Assembly: GCA_902776285.1 (NCBI GenBank)
Contig: CACYPK010000003.1
Span: 40,966-104,965, forward strand
Origin: an uncultured Eubacteriales bacterium
GTDB lineage: Bacteria > Bacillota > Clostridia > Peptostreptococcales > Anaerovoracaceae
Length of the DNA: 64,000 nt
Reading direction: 5' to 3'
The notes under the pieces are model-generated. The model was not told where the DNA came from. It did not search any database and was given only the letters and a program-made list of their open reading frames with translations. The first letter of the stretch is position 1. Each line of letters begins with the position of its first letter. Both the position numbers and the translations under genes were made by a program. Below, piece by piece: positions 63,852-64,000 of this stretch.

Positions 63852-64000
63852 GTGTTTTGGGTAGACCAGGCGATCGCGTGGGCCTCCGCTTGGCGACGGC
63901 TCATGAGGAAAGTCCGGGCTCCGCAGGGCAGGGATGACGGATAACGTCCGCCGCAGGTAACTGTAGGGAAAGTGCAACAGAAACATTCCGCCGAAACGGG
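63852..64000 (+). ncRNA. rnpB: RNase P RNA (M1 RNA), 5' part
   Basis: The catalytic RNA that trims tRNA 5' ends. Recognised by the universal GAGGAAAGTCCGGGCTCC (P4/CRI region, from about 63905) and AGGGAAAGTGCAACAGAAA (CRII/III-type segment, from about 63964). The 5' end is estimated from the promoter; the gene runs past the window end. The P3/P4 arrangement with GGCGATCGCGTGGG upstream is consistent with type A. Confidence 0.93.

Noticed and set aside
1..64000. CRISPR arrays, tandem repeat arrays, tRNA or rRNA genes
   Set aside because: Looked for in the intergenic spaces; none seen except the rnpB start at the window end.

Overview
The window is chromosome of a Gram-positive anaerobe of the Firmicutes, most likely class Clostridia. 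The evidence is the gene orders truB-ribF-rpsO-pnp, rnc-smc-ftsY and dnaG-rpoD, a CpsB/CpsC/CpsD (bacterial tyrosine kinase) capsule regulator set, butyrate kinase, and a TrmK methyltransferase next to sigma-A. The housekeeping DNA has balanced to moderately GC-rich codons. One central block is clearly AT-richer and reads as acquired DNA. I cannot name the species; a relative of Mogibacterium/Anaerovorax (Clostridiales Family XIII) would fit but is not proven.

Layout. 1-6.4 kb: RNA processing and translation genes (truB, ribF, rpsO, pnp), then polyphosphate kinase behind a large hairpin element. 6.4-11.1 kb: a small membrane protein on the minus strand, then the native start of a polysaccharide locus (LCP ligase, chain-length protein, tyrosine kinase, small secreted protein, PHP phosphatase). 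11.2-25.8 kb: an AT-rich Wzx/Wzy-type exopolysaccharide cassette (initiating sugar transferase, three further glycosyltransferases, ManNAcA synthesis by WecB/WecC, polymerase, pyruvyl transferase, F420-dehydrogenase-like iron-sulfur protein, flippase, UDP-galactopyranose mutase, GalE). 25.8-27.4 kb: the right junction, holding a small DNA-binding-type protein set among inverted repeats, a truncated second copy of the initiating transferase, and an in-frame fusion of a glycosyltransferase N-terminus to a VanZ protein.

27.7-43.3 kb: one long plus-strand housekeeping run (ileS, rlmN, plsX, rnc, smc, ftsY, der, a plsY-gpsA fusion, miaB, an M50 protease). 43.3-47.7 kb: DNA repair (nth, sbcD, sbcC). 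47.8-51.9 kb: pgk, tpiA, secG, then a 599-residue membrane protein that is homologous to membrane pyrophosphatases along its length but has lost the pyrophosphate-binding loops. 52.0-57.5 kb: butyrate kinase behind a predicted H-type pseudoknot, then pheS, pheT and an RluD-type pseudouridine synthase. 57.6-63.8 kb: nadK (minus strand), an unknown acidic protein, dgt, dnaG, rpoD and trmK. The window ends inside the RNase P RNA gene.

How the genes fit together. The 7.0-25.8 kb genes would make, polymerise, export and attach a surface polysaccharide containing galactofuranose and N-acetylmannosaminuronate and probably carrying pyruvate ketals. The plsX and plsY-gpsA products together give the PlsX/PlsY route to lysophosphatidate.

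The most notable items are the membrane-pyrophosphatase-like protein that keeps the ion-gate residues but not the catalytic loops, the PlsY-GpsA fusion, the fossil of an earlier polysaccharide cassette at the right junction, and the structured RNA candidates upstream of buk and ppk1.
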